From NCBI GenBank assembly GCA_016758965.1, contig JAEPRB010000217.1:1-64000 (forward strand): a stretch of 64,000 bases of DNA, given 5' to 3'. The position numbers and the translations under genes were made by a program. This DNA is from Circinella minor (Eukaryota > Mucoromycota > Mucoromycetes > Mucorales > Lichtheimiaceae). Under the pieces are notes generated by a model that searched no databases, had not been told where the DNA came from, and saw only the letters and a list, made by a program, of their open reading frames with translations. Numbering within the stretch: the stretch's first letter is position 1; each line of letters begins with the position of its first letter. Shown here piece after piece: positions 12,924 through 24,884 of the stretch.

Positions 12924-14328
12924 TCACTTCCTTTTATATGTATGTATAATTAAAGCTATATGTTTACCTTGACATAATTCTTGGAAACAATTCGAACAAG
13001 ATTCAAGTGTTTGAGAACAACCACATCTACATAATTCAACATCATTTTCATTCAATACCGCTGTTGGTTGTTCAGATCGTTTGGATGATGCTATATCAGA
13101 AGGAAGACAGATGGATGCAATTGATAAGCGTCGTCTAGAGTCTTCTGTCGTAAACCCAGTATAAGGGTCATTACGTCCCTTCATGGCGCGTGAAGGATGT
13201 GCATCACACCCTGGACAAGCACATGAATCACCGCATCGACAAGTAATTAGTCTGACTCTATCAACTTCCGTTGTTTTCTTACTACTATTACTACTTCCAC
13301 AACATGTTGACTCCACTTTCTGGGGTTGACTGGTATTTTTACTACCACTTCCACATCCACATCCTGAAGATTTACTATTTGGTGTATTGCTATTTCGAAT
13401 GGTATTACATGAGGTAGGTGATGGTATTGATGATGAGCTAGTGCTATTGTTATTTTGTTTGATGGGACTCGAAGTACCATTAGAGCAACAACTGCTAATA
13501 GATGACCCACAAGAAGACATTTCAGGAGGACTACTTAATGGTGTCGTCATTTCTTTCTTTGCTAGTGGTTGTTCATCTGGGATATATTGTTGCGGTTGCT
13601 GTGGAGATTTTTGTGGCGATGATTGACGTAATAATGTTTGAAAAGGTTGTGATGGTAATGGGTCTGGTAACAATGGTGATGTTTGTTGCTGTTGTTGTTC
13701 AGGTTTTGGAGCAATTAAACGTAAATTTAACTTTTCTTTCATCACTTTATCTATATTTAGAATATATAAGAGTCCATAATATGAATAAAAGAAAATATTT
13801 ATTATAGATCACTGTAAGAATACCTTGAGGTATTATTGCCTTTCTTTTCCGTGGCGTAGAATCTATATTATTATCCATTTCGTACAATTAATATAAAAAA
13901 ATGATCAGAAAGTATAAAGAATATACAAATATGGATAGAACAAAATATATTACCTAACTCGTCGTTACAGTCGCACTTTACATGTAATTGCCTCACCGCC
14001 CGCAGTTCTCGACAACGTTTACATTGTGTAGCTGGTCGTCCTTTCTTTTTAATTTCTATTAACGGTCGATCTTTATGTTTACAATGTGATGCTCGATGAC
14101 CCTTTATATAAATAAATTGTTAGTTTGTTGCTCTTGTTTTTTTTTGTCCAAATATTGAACTTTTCACTACCCTCCCCCCTATAAAACATACTTTAATACA
14201 TGTTGCTAGAGAATAAATGAAAACAAAAATAAAGAGTTAGAATGGATTATTTTTTAAGCAATGACTTCAAAGTTCAAACATTTTATTTTTATTTTACCAC
14301 ATGCTAGTTTTTTGCCGTCAATGATCAT
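12924..14328 (-). CDS. Copper-fist transcription factor, Cuf1/Mac1-like copper sensor
   Basis: Five exons on the minus strand: 14328..14298, 14205..14192, 14101..13954, 13862..13824, 13750..12924; 352 aa. The joined N-terminus is a copper-fist DNA-binding domain: MIIDGKKLACATCIKGHR, then CKHKDRPLIEIKKKGRPATQ. Zinc ligands C10, C13, C22, H24 and the minor-groove KKGRP motif (34-38) are all present. Further on are two Cys modules of the type that bind copper in Mac1/Cuf1: CRCGDSCACPGCDAH (aa 248-262) and CRCGCSQTLESCSNC with a following C (about 318-337). Gln, Ser and Asn-rich linkers separate them. Family knowledge: such proteins switch on copper uptake genes when copper is scarce and are silenced when the Cys module binds Cu+. 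The last 13 codons follow a possible GTAAAC donor (12967), so the C-terminus may be a retained intron. Confidence 0.9.
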
Positions 14329-16219
14329 TTGCTCTTATTACTGCCAGATTTAATATAAAGACGGCTATTCCAGCGTTAAAGAATCCACATAAATAAAATT
14401 TATAGTAAAGTGGAAGAAGTTGGGATAACAATAATTGTTTAAAAAAAAACAAGTCTCAAAAGTTCCCGCCCAGGCCATTCAATTTTGACAACAAAAAGCG
14501 CTATTACAAAAAAAAAAAAAATGCTTCGAAAGATGTACGTGATATGAGCTCATGTTGTGATTCCATTATTAACCACATCTACCGTCTTTAATTAATGTTT
14601 AAAACTATGAAAAAGTTTTGATATTACTGCTATTATCAATCTCATTATTCAAGGCAAAACTCAATGATAATATTTGATTTTATATCTTACCAAGAAGCGG
14701 TTGAATTGAATCGCTTGAATAATAAAATTTTTGTTTCCGGTGTTAAACTTGATTGCTGTTCAAGCATAGTCCAGTTTTATAACAAATAAATATAAAACTT
14801 TAAAAATAGTCAAATCAACTTACTATTTTTATTGCGGCAAAAAGTTGCGAAGCATATCTACGAAAAAATAAAAAGGAAAACAATAGAATTCACATTTTGA
14901 ATAATCACCTTTTTAGTTCTTTATCTTTTAATATTACAAAGTGAGAAATATTTTTGTGACAATGTCCTGCACATACTACATAAGAGCATATTGTATTTTG
15001 TTCAAAAAGCTAGGAAAATGAATTATTATTAATAATTATAGCATCATTCGCATACAGAGATAATAATAATTAACCTGTTAAATGGAATGATAAGCAGAAA
15101 AAAAAATATTCCCGTATTTCTTATTACTTTTTATTAGTAAGACTTATTGTCTGTTATAATTTGGCACTGTAAAGTATATGGGAACCTGCTTCTTATTTGC
15201 TAGAAGGTATTTATGATTATAGCACAGAATATTTCAAGGTTTAATAAGGCTTTGAAATTGGAGTAACACTATACAAACAACTAAATAAGAGTAGTCATAG
15301 TAATAATAATAAATATTATATGATTGAAAACAAGTTGTATTAGAAAAAGTGTTAACGTCTGATCAGTACAGAAAAAGTTCGGATGTTTTTTTTTCTTGGA
15401 CATGGAAAGTTACCTGATCTTCTTACTGTTACATAGATTACTTCAAAATTATAACTTTATATTTTTTTTTTTGATTTTGATAATCAGGTGCTCTTTATTG
15501 GTCTTTGGGCATCTCTTTTGCTGCCTTTTTAAGCTCTTTTAGATGCCCCATCTTCCTTTATTTTCATCACCATGGAATCGGATCACTTTATTAAACTCCA
15601 CACCTTATTGAGATTCTAAATCAGGGAATTTAGTTTCACTCCACCTCTTCTTGTTTCTCCACAACCAACAGTAAATTATCTCTCCGACATACCAGTCCCC
15701 AATTATCGTCATCTTCGGTCATCATTTTTTTTTTTAGTTTGAATAAATTATATTACGCAGCAGCTTTTCCTTTTATCTTTTTGTTGACAACATTATTATT
15801 CAAGTATCTAATTTTTCATTGACTAGCAAAATTAGTTATTATTAATATAGTTACAAATTAAATAAAATGGAAAATTTTCTCTTCTTATAAAATCTTCTCT
15901 GAACTTTTAACAATTTCTCTGTCCACTTTTTTTTTTATATAACTTTCAAATGGTGGCAAAGAACTTTAGGTCCGCGACAGGGTTCGACATCATTTTATGG
16001 ATCCTCTCGCTCGCTGTTTCATTATACAGTAAAAAAAAAAACACTCCGCCTTTTTTTCATTGATTTTTTTGTTTTTTGTCTTTTTTTTTTTTTCCAATCA
16101 ATTTGGATCCGGCTTTCTCCTCTCTCTTTTCTCTTTTTCTCTTTTATTTTTTTTTTATAAAAAAAAAACATATAATTGCTTTTTTTTTCTGTGTCAATGC
16201 GACTTGACCTTTTATCTCT
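14329..16219. other. Divergent intergenic region, 1.9 kb
   Basis: Shared upstream region of the copper-fist gene (-) and the amino acid permease gene (+). A/T-rich, with pyrimidine-rich DNA in the last 200 bp before the permease start. No coding segment seen. A GAGCAAA heptamer (minus strand, 14333-14327) overlaps the copper-fist start codon; see findings. Confidence 0.5.
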
Positions 16220-17908
16220 ATGAGTTTAAAGGAAATTACGACCGAGAAAGGTCACCACTCCCCGTCTCCTAGCACGGCAGAATCTGTCAAAGAAAGTCAG
16301 TCAGTTGGTAAGTGTAACAGTTATATTGTTTTTCTTACTTTCACAAAAAAAAAATCACAAAAAACCCCATCATTATTTGTATTTTAAACTTATTTTTTAA
16401 TATTGAATTAGTTGATTATGAACTTGGTGGCAGTAAATTTAGTCATGGTATCGAACGTGAAGCTCAAGGTTCTAGTTTTCTTGCTTATTTTAACGTCGTT
16501 TGTGTCGTAGCAGGCACTGGTGCCTTACAATTACCTGTAATTATTGTTCTATATATATTTACCACAACTAAATCGGATCGTGTGAAAAAGTCCGGCAAAG
16601 AAAACAACAAAAATAATTTTTTCGCCTAAACTAAATATATTTTTATAGTATGCTTTAGCTCAAGGTGGTTGGTTAGGTATTCTTATCTTGTTTTTAAGTT
16701 GGTTCTTTTCAACATGTAAGTTTTATAAAAATTATTAGTTCAATCAAATAAAAAAAAAACATTTTAAAGTTCTTCGTTTTAACTGACTAATCAATTTGAA
16801 ATATTTACTTTTTTTTTTGTACTACTTTATAGATTCGGGTGTTATATTGATTCGGTGCCTCTATTATGATGGACAATCTCGACTTAACTCATACCAAGAA
16901 GTAGCCGAACGAGCATTCGGAAAAATTGGTGGATGGATCGCCTTTTTCTTTACTGCCATTACACTTATTGGTGTTCCTGTATTATATGTCATGCTTGCAG
17001 GTCAAAACTTGCATGCAGTATGTAAAGGCACTTCTGCGGAACTTACAATGCCCATTTGGACAATTATTTGCGCATGTATCGTTGGTGTCCCATATATCTT
17101 TTTCAAATCACTTAAAGAAGTTGGTTTTACTAGTCTTTTTGGTGTCTTAACGACCATCATCACCGTTTTGATCGTTTTGGGGATGTCTATCAAGGATAGT
17201 TACGATCGTGATCTTAGTGGTGCTCATCATGATCCCGTCATCTGGCCCATGTTTCCTATTGCTTTAAGCTCCATTACTTTCAGTTTTGGTGGTAATCCTA
17301 TATACCCACACGTAGAAGCTGGTATGCGTAACCCACATCACTGGCCTCGTGTTATCTTTGGTGGTCTTACCACTTGTGTTGCCATCTATTTCCTTTGTGC
17401 CATCCCAGGTTATTATTACTATGGCTCCGAAGTCGAATCACCCGTTTACAACAGTTTACCAGACAGTAATCCTAAATTGGCAGCAATTATTATTATTACA
17501 GCACATGTATTACTTGCCATGCCCGTATTAATGACATCGTTCGCTCTTGATCTCGAAAAGATTTTTAAAATATCTACATTCCATCGTTCTCGCTGGCTCG
17601 AGTTCACATTACGATTAATCGTGCGTCTTGTTTATATTATTGTCGTTACCATTATTGCAGTTGAAGTACCATCGTTTGGTAACATCATGGCATTATTGGG
17701 CGCCTTTTCAAATTGTACTTTGATTTTCATTTTCCCTTTTATCTTTTATTACAAGTTAACTGGATTCCGTAATAAGCCTTGGTATGAATTAATCTTTGGT
17801 GCCATTGCCATTATTCTTGGCCTCGTTGGTTTGATCTTTGGTAGTAAATCCGCTATTGAAGGCCTTATGGTCGAGTTTGGTCCTGGTGGTTCATATTCTT
17901 CTTCTTAA
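16220..17908 (+). CDS. Amino acid permease, AAAP (Aa_trans) family
   Basis: Four exons: 16220..16307, 16412..16536, 16649..16715, 16833..17908; 451 aa, usual family length. A short hydrophilic N-terminus rich in Ser, Thr and Glu is followed by the first membrane segment carrying FLAYFNVVCVVAGTGALQLP and YALAQGGWLG, the signature of the amino acid/auxin permease family (GxGxLxLPxAxxxxGW). About ten to eleven hydrophobic segments can be counted, for example GGWIAFFFTAITLIGVPVLY, VIFGGLTTCVAIYFLCAIPG, AAIIIITAHVLLAMPVLMTS and ELIFGAIAIILGLVGLIFG. Family knowledge: proton-coupled transport of neutral amino acids across plasma membrane or vacuole; the substrate cannot be told from sequence. The loop HDPVIWPMFPIALSSITFSF is typical of fungal Mtr/Avt-like members. 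Confidence 0.92.
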
Positions 17909-18549
17909 AATATATTACACCTCTTTTTTTTTTCCTTGTTCTCTTCTTCTCTTCTCTAGGAAACCTTTTACCCTTGTATTTTTTTTTTTTTTTTTTTTTG
18001 GTTTTTCTCTCTTTCTTTTCTCTCTCTTCAACTAGAATTTTAAAGTTTAATTATTCTCATTGTATTCATATATCTCTTAATATTATAATCATATATATAT
18101 ATATATATATTTAAATCACACACTGTAATAAAAAAAAAAGTAATTCTATGCTTATTTATAGAGTTTAAAAACATTGCTAAAAAAATTATTTTATATGACA
18201 TTTATCTTATCTTTTTGATTCCCATCCCCACATACACTGAAAAAAAAAAAGATAATATTTTTGTGCGGAGCCAAACAACACTATCTTGTCCTTCTTTTGG
18301 GGGTTCTTTCTATAGAAACTTTTGCCCTTTTCTGCTCTTAAAAAACAGTAACTAAAACGAAAAACTGCCTAACAATATTTAGTTTAAGGTTTCCCTCTCT
18401 TAATAGTAAGCATGTGTTATTTGAAAAGACCTTATAAGTATTTTTTGGCTTGTTTTTTTGTAAAAGAAGTTAAAAGACCTGTAGAAAATGAAAATGAACA
18501 ACATTTTAAATAGAGGTTCTAAGAAATTATACTACTATTTTCTTTTTAA
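17909..18549. other. Convergent intergenic region
   Basis: Spacer between the permease gene and the minus-strand gene or relic. Contains T runs (T23 near 17977-17999) and a (TA)n run near 18090-18110. Nothing coding seen. Confidence 0.55.
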
Positions 18550-19962
18550 TTAAACAACACGTTCATACAATAAGAGCTTCAAGAAGTCGTTATAATCAAG
18601 TTCATCTCGAAGAATACTGCGCAGGCTGATAGTCTCGTGAAGTATTGTTGTCTTGACATTTTCTTCTGTCTCTTCTTCCACCTTTATGTAATCCAATGTT
18701 TGATACAACCCAAAAACGTCCTCTCGTTCATTAAATTGCAAATAGCTGTAAACTACTTTAATGAGTTGATTTCTCTCTTCTTTGAATAGATGGCTGCCCG
18801 ATCATAATATTTATATACGTACGTACTCTCTATTTCATTTGATCTGCAAACCAAGAACTCACCACGACATGAAGGTGTAGGTATTTGCATAAAGCATTGT
18901 ATTGAATAAAATCTATAAAATACCTTTTATTAGACACCACTTCCTTTTGTTGTGGTCGTTTTTGCAATTTCTCAAGTGTTGATAATGATTTTTGTACTGT
19001 TTCAGCATCGGTTAAGTTCCTCTGTTAACGGCTCGATACGTAATATTGGCAAAGAACTTAAGTGGAAAACTTGAGTTATACAAGTCTCAGCAATATAAAA
19101 TACTAGTTGAGTTTGATAAATAGCTCTTTCCTCACTTTTTGTTTTTCATTTTACTGTATCAATTCTGATTTAAAGGAAATTATATTATAGACTTGGTCTT
19201 AGTCTATAACACCCTCACTGATGATGACATGTAATTTGGATCGCATCCCATTTAAGAAAAAAATAATTAAAGTATCACACGTAAAATAAGTGTTTATTTC
19301 TTGTTTGAATGTTTTGTTGGGTTTCTTTTTTTTTTACTTGTTGTTGCTGTTAATAAGGTCGGTGCAGAAGCTAGTGGATGATTCAAAGATTTGAATGACT
19401 ATAATATATAAATAGTCAATATCTGATTTGTCATGAATCATATATATATATATCCATTACCATCTATATAATCCCAAGAAAAACTTACCTTGCATTGTTC
19501 CACATCTTTTAACTCAAAGCCGCTAGATCTTTATACCCAGATATAAAGAATCAACGTAGTGGAGAACTCCAAATTGTAATTTTTCACTGGTTGGATTTAT
19601 GACTTGAGTGCATCTTCGTGTCGAAAAATAATATACACAGATATCGTGCAAAAATACGCAAGCCCAACAAGAAATAACAAGCCTTTTGCTTGGATGGTTG
19701 TTGATTTCGCTACTTTGTTGACTTTGTCGAGTCGTAATAGACTACTATAACTGTTGTATTCAGCATCGAGTTCTCTTCGTAACCTAGCAATGTGCGCTTC
19801 AGCGTCAATTTGCGTTTGCCACTCGTCGCTTACTTCTGCTTCTATTTCTTCATCATTATTTTCTACTACTGCTGCTGCTTCAAGTTCTTCTCCTGCTTCT
19901 TCTTCAGAATCACTAATAGTAATGACAGTAGGTAAAGTTGGTGTCACAGACATAAGATACAT
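18550..19962 (-). CDS. Unidentified multi-exon gene or gene relic, acidic N-terminus
   Basis: Not recognised. The two last exons join cleanly: 19021..18863 (53 codons, GTGAGT donor) and 18774..18550 (75 codons with stop), phase 0 on both sides. Together they encode a helical, Leu/Glu/Lys-rich segment including KRYFIDFIQYNALCKYLHLH, RNQLIKVVYSYLQF and ISLRSILRDELDYNDFLKLL. Upstream on the same strand are more protein-like patches: ERAIYQTQL (about 19125-19155), GMRSKLHVIISEGVI (about 19210-19255) and GFELKDVEQCK ending at a GTAAGT donor (19490). The farthest is an open stretch 19962..19597 that starts MYLMSVTPTLPTVITISDSE: an acidic region whose VITISDSEEE looks like a SUMO-interacting motif, then a probable coiled coil (IARLRRELDAEYNSY). 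I could not join these upstream patches without a frame conflict, so the gene is either spliced in a way I missed or broken. It ends about 150 bp from the decayed MULE. Confidence 0.4.
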
Positions 19963-20116
19963 TTAGTTTTATATATTAGTATTATCACAAACAAATGATT
20001 ATTATATGTACATATATATAAAACATACCGGCATAATTTGGACATATGGTGCAGTAGATTGAAGACATATAAAATAGCCATGTGCAACGAATACAATATG
20101 CAGGGAAGGATGGCTA

Positions 20117-22440
20117 TCACGATAAGCAAGGAATTAAATGTTTGCAAAGCATAAAACGACTTTTGGCATAAGAAGGGCAGCCGCATGTCCAATTCTCTAT
20201 TGACAGCGAGTATAACTTCTCTGCATTCATATTTTCAGATCGGTTACGCCTACTATTAAATCCAGGTTCGCCACGACCAGTTTTTGCATGCCATTCACGA
20301 ACAAATTGATCTAGTTCCCAGTCTAACTTTTGAGCACGATTTACGATTTTTAATGAAAACGTGTGATGGATAATAACTATCTGCTTCTGAATGATATAAT
20401 CCACTCCACCAGATAATCCAAACGTCTGGTCGAATGCTATTGACAAGAAAGTCGCGTTTAAGAATTCGCCATTGCGATTCAATCATCATTGTTGTTTTGC
20501 CAATGGGAATAGTAATTCGAGAATTACGTGCCCATCGCCTCCATCCATGACTCCTGTATACCGCCATCTGTTGTACAAATAGGCCCAAGCATCACGAAGG
20601 TTATGATCCTTACAAAAATTGTAGGCCTCTCTAGCACAATGACTATGAATAAATCATATTCAAATTTACAAACAATTATTAGTTTTTTTTTTGGGGGGGG
20701 GGTTATTGTATATTGAATATATTTGCTCATATATCTTTATGATGTTCTTCAATTTACCTCCTCCAACTGGTCTATTCATATGTATATCATAATGTCTTTG
20801 CATCATCGACACAATTATTTCGCAATGATCAGCATAGTCACATCTTCTGCCTTCTCGATTTTCTGTTGGTTGAAACCAACGTTCTATGAAGATGATAGTT
20901 TCTTCGACATCATACGTACTGTGGATCCTCCAATTTGTTCTTTGCCAATTGCAATTTCACAGGCACGCACTCAATGCAATAAGCCTAAACGTACGGCATC
21001 TTCACCAAAAATGTTTGTAATAGCATTGATTTGCCTTTCGTCTTTATCTGTAAACATAAATCTCATTAAGCGCAGACCTCTTTCACGCAATTTAGTGAAG
21101 AATTGAACTATGAGATCAGATCGAGTAGATAATTGTTCGTTAGCGGGATTAATAGCAGGAGGAGTTGATCGTGCATCCGCTGTGTTGTTGGTTATCAGAT
21201 TTGTTGTGGTTTCTAGTACAGGGGTAGAGGGTAGGTAGGGGTCATGATAGTGATAGAGGTGATGATGGCGAATGAATTGACAGAGTTCATCTTTTTAGCA
21301 AGAAATATGCAATTAGGAATCCTGTTGCAACAACTGCAAAAACCTGTGCGGTTTTGTTTTATATGTTGAATTAACCATGAAACTCTTCAACATTTCCCAA
21401 ATACACAGTTATTGATGTAAACAAAAGACATGATGAAACCCCCCCCCAAGCGCAGCATAGTTTTGACGTGATCGTCTACTGAATATCTGTTTTATTTATT
21501 TATTTCCTTTAATACGTTACTCTTTGATTTGTGATCTTGACAATTTTACAACCCCTTCTATCATGTAACACATTCGAAAATACCCTATACATTTGAAACC
21601 ACTATTTCAAAATCTACTTACCATTTTGACGTCTTGATCCGCAGCTCTATCCAAAAACATACCAGCAAAAATAAAACGGTGAAGTTTATATTGATCTTTA
21701 AATGAAATGATTCCACCAATAATAAACCTGGGATTGTTGGATTCGATCCAACACACTAGGAAATCCGTCCTAGTATGTCATGATACAAGTCTTGAGCGTT
21801 CATCCTGGTACAGCTCTGTTGGATATAGTTCCTTATGTTTTCATCTATTCTGTTGTCAGTTATGACAGGTGTAGCACGGTGCTTGATATTTATGTGAACG
21901 TCCTCTCAATCAATTCTCGGATGAAATTGCCACAGTTGTATGTTTCCATCCGTGTGCGAATTCGCTTGCGACGATCATCTGAGACTTATTGCTGTGTATC
22001 GGTGTCTTGAGAGTAGTGACATACAAACAATTGATCTTACTTTAATCGAGTGTCACTTGTAACATGTTGATAATAGTGGTATCTATCACGTTATTGAACA
22101 CGTATCCTGATGTGTGTGAACAGTTTCTGATCATCCATAGCTCGCCTACTGTCCATTAAAACTGATATAAATATCAACCGAATAACGCATCGATCTATCG
22201 TCCCTAATAACTACTCTTTTGCCATTTATTTCCGTACTTTCATAGTGAGAAGGAATCAATTCAATCGCTTCGTTTAATGTAATGAGCAATTCAACAGGGA
22301 TCGCTTTGCCAACATGGCTATTTTTATTACGGCATGTCATACAGATTTTGTAGAAATCGCGTTTGCTATAAAACCTCGATCGAACGAATGCATTTACAAT
22401 CAGAACACTATCTGGAGGTTGAGGTAGTAATATTCATTTT
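20117..22440 (-). pseudogene. Decayed Mutator-like (MULE) transposase with SWIM zinc finger
   Basis: Minus-strand pieces in transposase order, interrupted by stops and frame changes. First, an N-terminal segment (about 22415-22146) with KICMTCRNKNSHVGKAIPVE, a small CxxC motif. Next, a catalytic-core segment (about 21130-20820) with VQFFTKLRERGLRLM and FTDKDERQINAI, matching the FTDKD...E..AI region of MULE transposases; TGA replaces the expected Trp codon after LLH and a TAG follows further on. Then a segment with GKTTMMIESQWRILKRDFLV (20588-20295 frame) that passes by frameshift into FLNATFLSIAFDQTFGLSGG. Last, CGCPSYAKSRFMLCKHL (about 20180-20130), a SWIM finger (CxC...CxH). Family knowledge: MULE transposases use DDE chemistry. 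No terminal inverted repeats were found; the element is dead here. Confidence 0.75.
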
Positions 22441-22569
22441 TTTTTGGTTTAAAAATAATTTTATTCCCGGATTCTGAAAAACTTAACCTCTGGATCACGT
22501 GTCCAGAAATGAAAGGTAAAAAGACTGGGTAAATCGGCAAAGGGTGTAGATTTTTTTGCTTCTTTCCAA

Positions 22570-22572
<3 letters not shown>

Positions 22573-22660
<88 letters not shown>

Positions 22661-22695
22661 AATTTTTTTTTTTTTTTAAATTAAAAAAAAAAAAA

Positions 22696-22792
<97 letters not shown>
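22573..22792. repeat. 220-bp tract of T (and A) only
   Basis: A tract with no C or G for about 220 bases: long T runs interrupted by short A blocks (for example near 22654-22662 and 22683-22699). It ends five bases before the Ypt1 start codon. Such a sequence is hard to assemble, so its length and content should be doubted. Confidence 0.9.
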
Positions 22793-22793
<1 letters not shown>

Positions 22794-22797
22794 TGCC

Positions 22798-23883
22798 ATG
22801 AATTCCGAATAGTACTGTATCATTATTATTATTATTATTATTATTTATTAAAAAAAAACTATTAATTTACGTAAAACTAAAAAAAAAAAAAAACATATTT
22901 ATTTTATTTTAGCGATTATCTTTTTAAACTTCTTTTGATTGGTGATTCTGGTGTTGGTAAATTATTTTATTTCACTATTATTATTATCATTATTTTATTT
23001 CACTCTATATTTATTTAAATATTTTATATCTTTCTTGTAAAATAGGTAAATCATGTCTTCTTTTACGTTTCGCTGACGATACTTATACTGAGTCTTATAT
23101 TTCTACTATTGGTGTTGATTTCGCAAGTATCTTTTATTCTTTTATTTATTATATTAGATGAAAGATGAAAAAAAAAAAAAAAAGCGCCATGTGAGATATA
23201 TATATATAAGGGAGAAACTAACATTTTTAAGGGTTCAACTCAATCTTTTAGAAAATCAGAACTATTGAACTTGAAGGTAAAACCGTCAAGTTGCAAATCG
23301 TAAGTAATATATAATAGATATCAACAAGTGAAAAAAAAAAAAAAAAGAAGAAAGGGTCTCATATCTTTTTATATTTAATTTTCAGTGGGATACAGCTGGT
23401 CAAGAACGTTTCCGTACTATTACATCATCATACTATCGTGGTGCCCATGGTATTATTGTAGTTTATGATGTGACTGATCAAGATACTTTTAATAATGTAA
23501 AGCAATGGATGCAGGAAATTGAACGATATGCAGCTGAAGGTGTTAGTAAACTATTGGTTGGTAACAAAAGTGATATGGAAAAAGCTGTTGATAGTGAACA
23601 AGCTAAAGTAAGTCAATTTTAAGGGGGGGGTGGGAGAAGTTAGTGAATGATTATATATTAATCATTATTTAATTTCATTTAGGAATTGGCTGATTCCTTG
23701 AATATACCATTTTTGGAGACATCAGCAAAGGATTCCTCAAATGTTGAACAAGCTTTCTTGACTATGGCAAAACAAATCAAGGATAAAGTTGGCACTACTA
23801 TGCAACAACAACAACCAAAATCAACTGTTAGTGTTGGTCAAGGTGCTGCTGTTCAACCTAAGCAAGGTGGTGGATGTTGTTAA
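22798..23883 (+). CDS. YPT1: Rab1-type small GTPase Ypt1
   Basis: Six exons: 22798..22811, 22913..22956, 23046..23122, 23252..23299, 23386..23607, 23683..23883; 201 aa (yeast Ypt1 is 206). The 14-nt first exon gives MNSEY, restoring the conserved start [20 protein letters not shown]. Motifs: P-loop GDSGVGKS (15-22), switch [10 protein letters not shown], then [20 protein letters not shown] and [17 protein letters not shown] (switch II), LLVGNKSD (NKxD; most Ypt1 proteins have NKCD), ETSAK, and the double-Cys tail GGGCC for geranylgeranylation. Known role: ER-to-Golgi traffic and autophagosome formation. The third intron (23123..23251) begins GCAAGT and ends AG, a GC-AG intron; all others are GT-AG. 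The start codon sits directly after the T/A tract. Confidence 0.95.
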
Positions 23884-23962
23884 ATTCTTTTTGATTCATT
23901 CATTCATTCTTTTTTTTTAACTATATATAAATATATATAAATATATCTCCCGTCTCTCTTGA

Positions 23963-23995
<33 letters not shown>

Positions 23996-24843
23996 TACAT
24001 ACACACACACACACGCGTTTTTTTTCTCTTTCATTCTCTTTATTTCTTTTTATATATAGAAAAAAATAAAACAAAAAAAAAACACGATAACGATAACAAA
24101 ATAACTTGATTCATTATTTTACTTTTTTTTCTTTGGATAATTAACCGAAATACTGGATTTATATTGTTACTTATTTATTTCTTGTTTTCTCAAACAATTC
24201 TGTTTTCCTTTTTCATCTTATAAAACAATGTGCTTTGTGTTACGATAGAATTGATGACAACTTAAATTTCTTTTTTTATATATATGGTACAACAACCCTT
24301 GTCATAAAATATGAGTTATTTCATTTAGATAATAAATTTAGTTGAAAATATTCAATATATAACAACGCTTCCCCCCCTCCTTCCCCATGGGAACCAATAC
24401 AATTTTTGATAATATAAAACTAAAATTATTATTATATTCATCATTGTTAAGTAGATACGTATATACTAATAAGTACTTTTTTTTTTATCAGGTCATAATG
24501 TATATATATATATACGTATCCAACAAAATGAAAAGTAAAAAATGAACTAAAAATTAAATAGGAAATATGTCCCTGTTGCTATGATATATAACCAATAAGA
24601 AATTTAGAATGAATTACGAATTATGTGTAGTTAAAACTTTAAAGTGCAAAAAAAAAAAAAAAAAAAAAAGATCATGTATCTTATATAACTACTTTTTATG
24701 GATTTATCACGTTTTTTAAGATAGCGTCACTTTTGGCATTAAAAAAAAAACAAAAACAAAAAAAAACAAAAAAGGTTTTTGTGTTACATAAAAATTGATA
24801 TAAGATGTCTTTTAATGATGGGAAAAGAATGTTAAACAAGAAC

Positions 24844-24884
<41 letters not shown>

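Noticed and set aside
20723..21106. Plus-strand reading frame of 127 codons
   Set aside because: The minus strand of the same stretch carries the MULE catalytic core, so this is an antisense shadow.
21735..21780. tRNA-like arm (stem around ATTCGAT, then a CTAGGA/TCCTAG hairpin)
   Set aside because: The loop is shifted by one base from the TTCRA consensus, and no acceptor, D or anticodon arms can be placed on either strand.
22461..22823. Minus-strand Lys-rich reading frame across the T tract
   Set aside because: It is only the translation of homopolymer T/A sequence.
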